A stretch of 64,000 nt of DNA, taken from assembly GCA_963920665.1 (NCBI GenBank), contig OY987270.1, forward strand, positions 22,408,019 to 22,472,018, written 5' to 3'. This document shows, one piece after another, positions 22,366 to 32,851 of the stretch; position 1 is the first letter of the stretch, and every line of letters begins with the position of its first letter. This stretch comes from Straminergon stramineum (Eukaryota; Streptophyta; Bryopsida; Hypnales; Calliergonaceae). The position numbers were made by a program, and so were the translations under genes. The notes under the pieces are model-generated. The model made no database searches, had not been told where the DNA came from, and saw nothing but the letters and a program-made list of their open reading frames with translations.

Positions 22366-23022
22366 ATAACCTCTAAATGCCCAAGGTCTTTTTTGAGCTT
22401 CTTGGAATTTGCTCTAAACTGAACACAAAGATAACATTTTAATAGGTTTTATCAATTCTTTTTGTATAGTGACCATACAAAATTCAAACTAGATTTATGA
22501 GGGATCACATGGAAAAAGAAAACACAATAGTATCACTAATGGATTAGAAGATTATAATGTTTAGTCATGAGGGTGTTAAAATTGTGAAAGTGATTTGAAT
22601 TCTTTCAATCCTCTTTTCACATGTCAAATCTAAGAAATTGGTCATCCAAAAAATAAAAGGTTAAAGGGTATAATAAGCATAACCCCAATCAATTTATGAT
22701 TTCTCAAAATCTAATCTACAATGTTTTTCAATGAATTTCTGATGTGATTTTTTTCTCCAAGATCTAGTGTATTTGAGGCTCATTTCCAAGAGCATTCAAT
22801 ACTAACAAATCAAGATTTGCAATGGACACCCTGACAAAAAATCTTGAATAGAAAAATCACAATCATTCATTTTTCAAATCAGATTTTTGATGCTAAAACT
22901 AGACTTCAAAAATAATTTTTCAAAAATATTAAATATTAAAAATAATCACTTGGTTAGGTTTTATTTAACTTCAAAGTATTTTTGCCACCAAGAATTTGGT
23001 ACCTTGGGCAATTAGGGATTAA
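22366..23022 (-). mobile_element. TTAA-element B2 (657 bp)
   Basis: It is an inverted copy of B1, starting near CCTCTAAATGCCCAAGG and ending GGGCAATTAGGGATTAA. The left TTAA has decayed to ATAA (22366-22369) and the right one is intact (23019-23022). It is non-coding. Its right TTAA is shared with the next candidate element. Confidence 0.7.
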
Positions 23023-23767
23023 CTACTAATGACCCTAGGAGGGCATCTTTTCAAAGTAGGCCCAAACTGTCTAGGATTGGAGCAATTTTTTTGTTGATTT
23101 TTTCTTGAGATCAGACAAAATGAAACCTCGGGATCTTGAAGTTCACATTTAGAGTGATCACCTCAAAAATTTCAAATTATTTAATAGTACGATTTAGTTG
23201 ATATTTAAGTTTGAAGTTTTATTTGAGTCAATGGAAAAACAAGGTCATTGCACTTTGAAGGAGCATATCTTAGTGAGAATACTTTGAAGTAATGAACTTT
23301 GTGTGCTTAGTGAAAGGCAAGAGAGTTGAGAATGCTCATCTAAAATTTTACAACATTGCGAGCATTTTTCAATTCATGTGGAGTTTGCAATGCAAGGAGG
23401 TCATTGAAAGGAGAATAGTGTTTTTAAGAAATTGACAAGATTGTGCACATTTGTCTTCTCCTTGAACTCTTTGGATTTTCCCTTTTTTGAGGTAGGTGAC
23501 AATTGCATTGGTTGGCTGACTTTTCAGTCTGTGTCCAAAATGAAACCCTCAAAATGAGTTGTAAGCTATATTAAACCATTCAATTTTTTTAAATTCCTAA
23601 ATGCAGAATTTAAATCAGGATTTGATGAAATTACCACCATTAAATTCATATCACAATCTAATTTTTAAAAATAATTTTACATTAAAAAAATTCAAAATTT
23701 TAAAACAAGCAATTCCAAAAAAAGGGAAAACTACTAGAAAATGGTCACCTGGGTCATTAGGGGATAA
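23019..23767. mobile_element. Candidate TTAA-element adjoining B2
   Basis: It starts TTAACTACTAATGACCCTAG and ends with GGTCATTAGGGGATAA, so inverted termini of about 15 bp with mismatches bound 749 bp. The interior differs from A and B. It abuts B2, sharing the TTAA. It is supported by termini only, with no second copy in the window. Confidence 0.4.
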
Positions 23768-26700
23768 AAGATGTTGCAATCTTTTGGATGACCACATTTA
23801 TGTTTGTAGGATGGAAAAAAATTTCATCTAATTTTCTTTTCAACTAGCTTGAGTACATTTTCAATGAATAGGGGTGCAAATTCCCTCATGATGGTCTCCT
23901 TGATTTTCTTAAAGAAGAAGATGCTTAATCTATAGATCACCCTTGTAGTATATTTTTGGTCATTTTCTTGCTATTTACTCTTGATGTGAATTTTAACTAT
24001 AATTTTTAAATGGTATTTTTGATATAAAATGATATTTTTAGAATTTGAGTCCAATTAATGAAATGAAGCTTATCAAATGTGGTTTCTACTCTAATATGAA
24101 GATTTGAAAATATGAAAATTTCAATATTTTATTGCATAACAATATTTGAACTTATAACCATGGTTTGTTGATTTCTAATTTTAGAGTGACATTGTAATTT
24201 TGGTTTATATCATGATGTTATACACTATAGTATACATCTATGTCAAAATTTGAAATTCTTTTAAGTATATATTTGTATTTGAAATAATTTTCTCCATTTT
24301 TCTCTTAAGAAACTTAGCATAATTTCCAATTTTTTTCAGAACATTTAAAAATTTCATGACTTTTAATAGACATATGACTTCATCTTTGAAAAATAAACCT
24401 ACAAATTTTCATTGATATCTAGATAGTTGCAAAATGACAACAAATATCTAATGGATAGTGAAGCTTAAAAAGGTTATGGACTTGCCCTTAAAGTGTTAAT
24501 CCTAACAACATGGGCCTATGGCTACTTTTATCAAACTTCAAATACCATGCTCAAAATATATATCCAAGCACTTTAGCTTCTATACAAAGAATTGTATGAA
24601 AAAACTATGTTTTTAAAACTAGTTGGCCTTCATGAAGTCACCCATCAGCTATTAATTAGTTGTTGCAACATTATAGGGTTAAATATGTGGTTTAAGTCCC
24701 TAACAATTCTAGATACTTAAGGTTTTAGTCCATAGAATGAAGTCGTCAATCTTCTACAAGTGTATATAGCACATATGCATCTTGATTTGTAGGGTTTTAA
24801 AATAATTGGTGATGGAATTTCTTCAACCTATACAACTCTAAAATAGAGACACCTTATCCATGGCACATCCATGTTGTTTGCAATTGTTGTTGCATCCCCT
24901 CCATGGTACTAACTAAGACAACTACACCTAAAAGAGTCAAAATAAATGTTGGTGTAAGGTTCCTATCCCAAATTTTGTTGGATCTTAGGTCTTCTTGAAG
25001 ACTTGAGGCAAGAGATTGTGAAAGAGAATTTTTAGTTAGTGAAAGCTTTGAAATTGATGATACCAAGAAATTTAACTTAACACTCAAAATTTTAAGTTCA
25101 ATGAAGAGAATGATGTGGACAATACTTTTATCCTCCTTTGCAAAAAAACCCAAACCCAAGATGAGGCTTTCATTTTGTGTAGTGTTTTTTTGCAAAAAGA
25201 GGTTTAGTCATATGTCAAATCAAATTATATGAGATCATATACATAGATTATTTGTGGCTAAATATGAATTAGAACAAATGCAATATAAAGCTATTTCTCA
25301 ACACAAAACCTCCCTAATCAAGTATGTCACATTAGAAGGGATTCACCTACTTTGGAAGACTGCAAGTTCCCACAAGTTCTTAGACTATGGGAACTCCACC
25401 ATGACAATTAGCAGGTGATGGCTACATTAGATAATAATAAGAATTTTTTTGCATATTTTTATTTAATCTTTCCATCTTTAAAATTTTTTTTTGTAATTTT
25501 TCATTTTTTTTCATATTTTAAAATTTTGGCTGGCACTAACAAGTTTTCAACATGGGGAACCAACTTGTTTGAAACTATCTTCCATGGTACTTGAATATCT
25601 TCTAATGTATGAATATTTTTTAAAGTCATCTGAGTTGTGCTTATAATGTTCAGTCCCTAAAGTTGTAGTCAAGTCCATCCAAAGAAGTGGACTTTACCAC
25701 AATTCCTAAAACCATGGAGCCAAAAGTTAATAGCCAATCATTTAAAAAGATCTCACATCATGAGCTCTAATCCTTAGTTTAGAAAATATCCTAGAATTGT
25801 ATATTGAGTACTCTTGTAGACCCGTCTCACTACCTCTAAAGGCCATGGCCTCTACAAATAGGTCCTTCAAACACACATTATAGAACCCTAAGAAGTTTTC
25901 ACTACAACTTTTGGCTTCTAGTCCAAAGAAGGCCTTATTGACAATTGAAATTTGTTTAGCAAGTGTTTTTTGGATATCATATTTAGAAAATCTAAGTTTT
26001 TGAAGTGCTAATTATAGTATATATCTAAAATCTACAACATCCTATCATATTTGAGTGTGTAATTTTAAACATGAAGTTCAAGTTGATTTCTAACTATAGC
26101 ATTGCTAACAAAGTATATGGCAACTCAAAACACAATGAAAGACCAAAGATTCAATTGTACCTAGTTGTGTGAATCAGCATTCCCTATTGGATAATCATTT
26201 AAAACTTTGTATTGTGATTTGCCAAATGCTTTAAAATGTTTTTTTTCTATTAAAAAAACGAAAAAAACATTTCCAAAAAATTTGGCATTGATTTTTAGAA
26301 ATATTTTGTGACTATACAATATGTAGGCTCAAAAGAAAGAATCATTCCTTGTGTTAGTCAAGGAGGTTGGGTCACTTTATCCTACTAGTAGAAAACCACC
26401 CCTATTAGAATATTTTTGGATATATTATTACAATTTGTTGAAATGTGTAGCATTTGAAAAAATTTAATATGTAAATTGTCAAAAGAACCCTTTTCAATTT
26501 CTAATTTTCTTTAATCTCATATTTCTATTGAAATTTATTGAAATTTTTTAAGCAAAATTGGTTTTTAATAAACTATAACAAATTGTAAGAGAAAATATTT
26601 TCAAATAAAATAATAAATAAAATAAAATAATAAATATATATATATAACAAATTGTAAACATAGGGGACAATGGTGGTTTTTTATAATTTGCTAATCAATA

Positions 26701-27089
26701 TCATCCATGGAACCATAGCTACAACATGCCACTCTCAACTTGAGTTAAGGTTATTGGGGTTTGACCTAAAAAACTCATACTTAATTTGCTTGGGTTGCTT
26801 AAGAATGAGACCTTGAAGTCAATTCTAGTTTGATCCTTTTTAGACATTAATTAGAAATTCAATGTATTATTAATAATAAAAGAATATAGTTATTTATTTT
26901 CAAATAAATCATATATAAATATCATTCTTTATCTCTTTTTTAATTCAAGATATACCATTGTACTTTATCAATTTGAATTTTTTTAATTCAATGATAACCT
27001 TTAGGTTGGAACTTGTTTAGATGATTTGTCATTCTTTTGTATTGGAAAATATATTAGATTATATAGGTGACTTAAAAATATTTTAAATT

Positions 27090-27138
<49 letters not shown>

Positions 27139-27289
27139 AAATTAAAAAGTATATTAAGGTTGATTTGTAGGAAAGACATGACTAAAGTTAAGGAATGGAG
27201 GCCATTTGATTAAGACTTTAGAATTTTGAATCCAAATGACTAAGCTTTGGATTTTTGAATCCTTATGACTATAATTCCATTGATGATTT
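23768..27289. other. AT-rich stretch with microsatellite, no gene recognised
   Basis: No known domain was found in any frame. The minus-strand frame 25195-24854 (113 codons) is leucine/serine-rich without a family match. A hairpin AGTTCCCA/TGGGAACT lies at 25365-25395. A (TA)n tract of ~43 bp lies at 27092-27134. Confidence 0.45.
27092..27134. repeat. (TA)n microsatellite
   Basis: An uninterrupted TA dinucleotide run of about 43 bases. A shorter one lies at 42669-42693. Confidence 0.9.
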
Positions 27290-28640
27290 TTAGGTCAAAA
27301 TTAGTTTATCCAATTATTGGAATGACCTTTGGGATTTCTATATTGACATATACAGGATCCACTTTACAACCAAGTGGTGCCTTTGAAGTCATGGCTAAAA
27401 TTGAAGCCATGAATGGAATGATGGAAGAAAGCTAGCACAAAATGGTAGAATGAAGCCAAAACAAAATTATGGAATTCAAAGTCACAAGACTAAAATTGAA
27501 ACCTATAGTATCTTTTCAATTGATGGAGTTCAAAAGATATTGAGGGAAGTAATGAGAACCTTTGGGGTTCAATTAATTTACAAAATAAAAACGAAAAAAA
27601 TGAGAGTTTAAAAAAAAATGAGAATTGAATTTTTTTGAATTAATCAATAGAATTTGGATCTTTGAGGCTTCTATATTGACAAATGTAGGATCCAACGTTG
27701 GCTACAAGTCAACATACTCTCCAAAGTTCACGATAATGAGTTTACAATTGCGAGGACTTCTACAAAACTGAAGTTTGCAAACTTATAATCCATAAAAGGC
27801 AAGCCTACTACCACTTTTTCAAACGTCATTTGTAAGTACCTATAAAGGTGTTTTTTGTATTTATTTTTTAGAGAAGAAATTATATATCTTCTATTATTTA
27901 GTCATAAAAAATTTGCATTAGTTTTGTGAAAATTTGAATTTTAAAATTGCCTTGAATTTTTGAATATAAAGTGAAATAATTTATATCAAATTCAATTGAT
28001 GTTCAAAAAGATAAAAGAAATCTTAGTAGGTTTTTGATGTAGTATAAACATCACGGTGCAATTTTTCTTTACCATATCACTCTAAAATTAAAAAAATTGA
28101 CAATCCATGGTTATAAACCCGAAGATCCAATTGCTATAAAATTTTAGTGACAAACTTTAGGTTGGAATTGGTTAAGTTAATTTTTGAAGTAATCCTTGCA
28201 ATTTTTATATTGATGAATATTGGATCAACTTTTGTAACCTAGGGATCCATTTGAAGTCACAACTAAAGAATGGGGGAATGAAGCCAAGATGAAAACAATA
28301 GAATATTGAAGCCATGACAAAAATAATAGAATTTTGAAGTCATATGACTAAAACTCAAGCCCATAGAGAGTTTAGTGTTTTTTCAATTGATTCAATTAAG
28401 GGAATGAAATCTTTTTGAGGTACCCAATAGAAACCTTTGAGGTTCAATTAGTTTCCAAAACCAAGGTTGGAAGAATTTGAAATTAAAAAAAAAATCTATA
28501 TCTATATCTATATCTATATCTATATCTACATGAGAGTTGAAAGCATCTACTTTGCAACCACAAGATCTAGATCTTTAGAATTTTTGTACTGACAATTATA
28601 GAGTTCAATGTTGGCTATTGGTCAACCTACACCTCAAAAG
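27290..28640. repeat. Diverged direct duplication, ~890 bp apart
   Basis: The block at ~27300-27740 recurs in the same orientation at ~28160-28640. Shared landmarks in order are a TATATTGA(C/T)-AATATAGGATC-like stretch, TTTGAAGTCA, GAATGAAGCCAA, TTTTCAATTGAT, CTTTG(A/G)GGTTCAATTA and GTTGGCTA-GTCAAC. Both copies are non-coding. A (TATATC)n tract (28496-28528) sits in the second copy. Confidence 0.6.
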
Positions 28641-28696
28641 TCCAACATTGTGGATTTATAGAACATGTCTCTAGAAGATCATTTTGGGACAATATA

Positions 28697-29649
28697 TTAA
28701 CCCCTAAAGGACCAAACGGGTTTTTTTGGCAACATAGCGATTTCGGGCAGTTCACTACGAACGGAATTTTTCTTTTTTTTCTTTGAAATTTTCACACAAC
28801 ATGTGCCCAAGGAGTAGCTTTAAGACCCAACAATTTCCATAACTTTTGAATACATGGTTAAAAAGTTATTGTATGATATGTTGTTTTCATTGCTTGGTGG
28901 GCAACCCAGGCAACAACAAAAACTTCTTTAAAAATCTTTTTTTTTAAAATAAAAATTTGAAATTTATTTTCCTGATTTATATATGCATGGAAAGCTTTGA
29001 ATCATTCCAGTTTGATTTATGAGATGAAAGTTATGAAGAGTTTTAGTTGTGGGTAGTTTGTGGGTAGTAATGGAATCTCTACTCTAAAATAAACTTTGAA
29101 GACCTTTATTTAACTCAATTTTTAATATTTTTGGGAAAAAATAAAACCATGAGTTGTAGATTGTTTATTACAAAAATTTCACCATTGGGATTGTCATTTT
29201 TCAGTTCCATAAATAAATTATTAACAATTTAGTATTTTGAATCATTCTCTACTTCTTTCAACTTACTATTTTTTTCCTATATATTGTACAATTCCAAATG
29301 ATCTAAAATTTTTCAAGCATGTAGCCAACATGACTTGAAGAATGAATCCAAAAAGTTACAACCATTTTGGACATTTTTTCATAATGATCTGACCTTGTGA
29401 AGTGCATCTGCCCGGATTTTTGTAGGGCCAAAAAATGGCTTTTTGTCACTTCAAATGCCGATATCTTGCAATCCAAACGGTGGAAATTTCTGAAATTTTT
29501 TCTGCATCTTCCCAAACCAGAGTACTACAAGATCCTACGGTTAAATTTGTCCAAAAATGTATTTTTTTCTAAAATTTGGTACTTGTACTAGAGATGACAG
29601 TTTTGGAGCGTTTTTGGTGAAAACATAGTCAAATACCTTTAAGAGTTAA
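28697..29649 (+). mobile_element. TTAA-element A3 (953 bp), reference copy of family A
   Basis: It is bounded by TTAA at 28697-28700 and 29646-29649. The left terminus is CCCCTAAAGGACCAAA and the right terminus reversed is CTCTTAAAGGTATTTG, so the TIRs are short (~13 bp, imperfect). The interior is AT-rich with CTGCCCGGAT and AAGATCCTACGGTT landmarks and no transposase. Near full-length relatives are A2, A4 and A5; A1 is the right part of another copy and A6 is a longer variant. TTAA target duplication with a CCC start is the signature of piggyBac-type transposons, so this is probably a non-autonomous derivative (inference). Confidence 0.8.
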
Positions 29650-30094
29650 GGGATACCCGAAGATTGTTTTGGGACAAAGGGAGTATAAATTTTCAAAATT
29701 ATCTTACTATATTTAGATCACCAATTGAGGGTTATTCCTGAAAGCATGGATTGGTGACCTTGGAAATCCTCCCTTTTGAAACCGTATGACATCATCTACT
29801 TTATAAAATCCAAAAATATTCATTAGAAGTCAGAGTACTGTACAAGACCTACCCTTTTTTCACAAAATTCCGAGGATGAATAGTCACTGAACAATTCTGT
29901 CCTACATAAAGAGATTCTTTGTCATCCATCGGGCACTATACGTCCGTGTCGACGTTTACTGTATGGGTTAATGAAGATTATCATCCATTCATCACACACA
30001 AGTGGACCATGCACAATTGTGTGTCGTTCCATTAGGGTTTAGGGGTTTGTGGTTGCGTCGTCGTGTGGGGTGAAGCTCGCGTGCGACAGGGGCC
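29650..30094 (+). promoter_or_regulatory. Upstream region of PHF5A
   Basis: 445 bases between transposon A3 and the PHF5A start. The last ~150 bases become GC-richer and carry a telo-box. No TATA box is clear. Confidence 0.4.
30032..30044 (+). promoter_or_regulatory. Telo-box in the PHF5A leader region
   Basis: TTAGGGTTTAGGG lies ~50 bp upstream of the PHF5A ATG. Short interstitial telomere motifs (AAACCCTAA) are common near the starts of plant genes for translation and RNA processing, where they act with other elements in dividing cells. Confidence 0.5.
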
Positions 30095-30427
30095 ATGGCG
30101 AAGCATCATCCGGATTTGATTATGTGCCGGAAGCAGCCGGGGATTGCCATCGGCCGGTTGTGTGAAAAATGCGACGGGAAATGCGTCATTTGCGATTCGT
30201 ACGTGCGGCCGTGTACGCTGGTGAGGGTTTGCGACGAGTGTAATTACGGCTCCTATCAAGGCCGCTGCGTCATCTGTGGTGGCCTCGGAATCTCGGACGC
30301 GTATTACTGCAAGGAATGCACGCAGCAGGAGAAAGACCGAGATGGTTGTCCGAAGATTGTGAACCTCGGAAGTGCCAAAACGGACTTGTTTTATGAACGG
30401 AAGAAATATGGTTTCAAGAAACGATAG
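30095..30427 (+). CDS. PHF5A: PHF5A / SF3b14b (Rds3) splicing factor, SF3b subunit
   Basis: The 110-aa, single-exon product has the family's usual length. It starts [20 protein letters not shown] and carries 13 cysteines spaced as in the PHF5-like fold (C11, C23, C26, C30, C33, C40, C46, C49, C58, C61, C72, C75, C85), which bind three zinc ions in a knotted structure. The basic end ([11 protein letters not shown]) is also typical. PHF5A is a core subunit of the SF3b complex of U2 snRNP. With SF3B1 it forms the pocket that holds the branch-point adenosine in the nucleus. The ATG has a good context (GCCATGGCG). The next gene, another spliceosomal factor, starts 366 bp downstream on the same strand. 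Confidence 0.97.
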   Translation: MAKHHPDLIMCRKQPGIAIGRLCEKCDGKCVICDSYVRPCTLVRVCDECNYGSYQGRCVICGGLGISDAYYCKECTQQEKDRDGCPKIVNLGSAKTDLFYERKKYGFKKR

Positions 30428-30793
30428 TCTTTGCTAGTGCTCTTGGTGCTGGTTTCGTGAATTTTGTGCAAATTCTGTTCGCTTGTGGTAGATGTATCGA
30501 ATAGGCACCAGCTTCGGCAACTGACTTTTTTGACGAGTGTTGATTTGTTGTATAGTATCGCAGGGAAGGTAAATGACCAGTCGCGAAATTTGGAATTTCT
30601 GTAGGATTATAGATTAAGCTCAAGAGATGCCCTTCGAGTGTAGCGGTTAGAGCCTTAGTTTACTGTTTTAAAGATTATTGGGATGTTTACTTTTGGGACC
30701 ACCAGGTTAGGGTTGATGTATTCTGCAAGGTTTTAGAGCTCACAGTAACTTGAAGAGGTGTCGGTTGATGCGTGATTCAAGAGGATACTGAAG

Positions 30794-32851
30794 ATGAGAG
30801 GCGGTCTTGCTGGAGCGTGGAAACCAGGCACTGCGAGGCCTGTTCCACAGGCTGTGGCAATTGAGGATCAGAACGATGATGCGAGTTTTGCGATTCACGC
30901 GAGCGTGCAGAAACAGAGGTATCAGTTACCTGTGTACAAGCAGAGGGAGAATCTCCTTTACCTCGTAGAAAATCATGGCACCACAATTGTGGTTGGGGAG
31001 ACTGGAAGTGGCAAGACGACTCAGATTCCGCAGCTTTTGGTCGAAGCTGGGTGGGCAGAAGGTGGCCGCGCAATTGCTTGCACGCAACCCCGCCAGATTG
31101 CAGCGCAGACGATTGCAGCGAGAGCGGCAGAGGAAATGCGGGTGACGCTTGGTACGCAGGTCGGGTATTCCGTTCGATTTGACGAAGTTGCTACGCGGGG
31201 CGTGACGAAAATAAAGTACATGACTGATGGTGTGTTGTTGCGAGAAATGATGGCGGATCCACTGCTCTCTTCTTACAGCGTCATTATGGTGGACGAAGCT
31301 CATGAAAGAAGTATTGCCACTGACATTCTTCTTGGACTCCTGAAAAAGATCATCAGGCGACGCCCTGAGTTGCGTTTGATTGTTGCTTCGGCCACTATGG
31401 ACACCCGAGCTTTCCGCGACTTTTTTGATACCAGTGGAGAGAAGTTACAGTCATCAAGAGAATCCTTGCCTAATCGAAAACCAGCTATTCTGTTGGTTGA
31501 GGGAAGGACACATTCGGTACTTGTACATTTTAGTGACGAACCCGTCCAAGACTATCTTCAAACTGCAGTTTCAACGACGATAGCTATTCACAAGAATGAA
31601 GGGCCAGGTGACATCTTAGTGTTCCTCACTGGCCAAGACGACGTGAATGCGGCTGTGCAAATGATTAGTGAAGAAGCGGAGAAATTACCACGTGCGTTGG
31701 TGGCTCTTCCTCTTTATGCAGGGTTGCCTGCTACTGACCAGGAGCTTGTCTTTCGGCCTTCGTTATCTTCACGGCGGAAGGTCATCTTGGCCACGAACAT
31801 TGCCGAGACCTCAATCACTCTCCCAGGGATTGTGTATGTGATCGACAGTGGCTTTTCAAAGCAGAAATTCTATAACCCCGACACAAATGTTGAAGCATTA
31901 GTTGCAGCCCCCGTATCTCAAGCCTCCGCGGAGCAAAGGGCTGGACGAGCAGGTCGTGAACGCCCGGGAAAATGCTTTCGCCTATACACTGAGGAAACTT
32001 TTGCGACCATGAAGCCTGAGGGCGTGCCCGAGATTCAGAAAGCAAACCTCCTGTCGACGATTCTTCAACTGAAAGCGTTGGGAATAGACAATGTTATGCA
32101 GTTTGATTGGCTAGCCCCTCCGCCTGCAGAGTTCATGGTCCGGGCACTAGAGCTTCTGTATGCCCTTGGTATAATGGATGAATCTGCCAGACTCACCTCG
32201 CCTCTAGGTTACCAGGTTTCGGAGCTTCCACTTGACCCGATGTCAGCTAAGATGCTGCTCACTGCTGCGGACATTGGGTGCCAGAAGGAAGGTCTCACAA
32301 TTGCAGCTGTATTGTCAGTTCAAACGATTTGGGCATCTGGCAGGGAGAGAAAGGAGATGGACGAAGCACGTGCGCAGTTTGGAGTTGCTGAAGGGGACAT
32401 GGTCTCTTACCTGAATGTTTTGGAAGGTTATTTGCAAGTAAAGAACCGGGGGCAGTGGTGCTACGAGAATTGTGTCAACTATCAAGCCCTGGTGAAGGTT
32501 GCGAAAGTGAGGTCCCAGCTTAGCAAGTTGCTGAAGCAACTCGGGGCAAACGGCCAACAGCAACATGATGGAGATGTAAAGCTGGTTACTAAGGCTGTTA
32601 CAGCAGGTTTTTTCTCCAACGCTGCTCGTCTGGAGACTGAAGGTGGAAACACTTACCGCTCTTTGCGAGGTAATCAAGAACTGTTCATACACCCCTCCTC
32701 TGTCTTATTCAGAGCTTCACCGAAGTGGGTGGTGTTCCAGTCGATTATTTTCCTGGAGCGATACTATATGTGGAATGTCACGGCTATTGACCCAGCGTGG
32801 CTCTCGGAATTGGCCCCACATTTTTACCAACTGGGTCGGGTCCAAGGTTAA
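30794..32851 (+). CDS. DEAH9: DEAH-box RNA helicase, DEAH9 / DHX35 type
   Basis: The 685-aa protein is complete and uninterrupted. It starts with the DHX35-like WKPGT motif (residues 9-13). Helicase motifs are in order: I GETGSGKTTQ (68-77), Ia TQPRQ (97-101), II DEAH (167-170), III SAT (199-201), IV FLTGQDD (278-284), V TNIAETS (334-340), VI QRAGRAGR (381-388). The winged-helix/ratchet (HA2) and OB-fold domains follow, and the protein ends ...LAPHFYQLG as relatives do. Family length is ~690-705 aa. Human DHX35 is found in the catalytic spliceosome (C complex); Arabidopsis DEAH9 is its annotated counterpart. It is expected to be a nuclear ATP-dependent RNA helicase in splicing. Seed-plant DEAH9 genes have introns as far as I recall; this copy has none, so a retrocopy or intron loss is possible. 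All catalytic motifs are intact. Confidence 0.93.
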   Translation: MRGGLAGAWKPGTARPVPQAVAIEDQNDDASFAIHASVQKQRYQLPVYKQRENLLYLVENHGTTIVVGETGSGKTTQIPQLLVEAGWAEGGRAIACTQPRQIAAQTIAARAAEEMRVTLGTQVGYSVRFDEVATRGVTKIKYMTDGVLLREMMADPLLSSYSVIMVDEAHERSIATDILLGLLKKIIRRRPELRLIVASATMDTRAFRDFFDTSGEKLQSSRESLPNRKPAILLVEGRTHSVLVHFSDEPVQDYLQTAVSTTIAIHKNEGPGDILVFLTGQDDVNAAVQMISEEAEKLPRALVALPLYAGLPATDQELVFRPSLSSRRKVILATNIAETSITLPGIVYVIDSGFSKQKFYNPDTNVEALVAAPVSQASAEQRAGRAGRERPGKCFRLYTEETFATMKPEGVPEIQKANLLSTILQLKALGIDNVMQFDWLAPPPAEFMVRALELLYALGIMDESARLTSPLGYQVSELPLDPMSAKMLLTAADIGCQKEGLTIAAVLSVQTIWASGRERKEMDEARAQFGVAEGDMVSYLNVLEGYLQVKNRGQWCYENCVNYQALVKVAKVRSQLSKLLKQLGANGQQQHDGDVKLVTKAVTAGFFSNAARLETEGGNTYRSLRGNQELFIHPSSVLFRASPKWVVFQSIIFLERYYMWNVTAIDPAWLSELAPHFYQLGRVQG

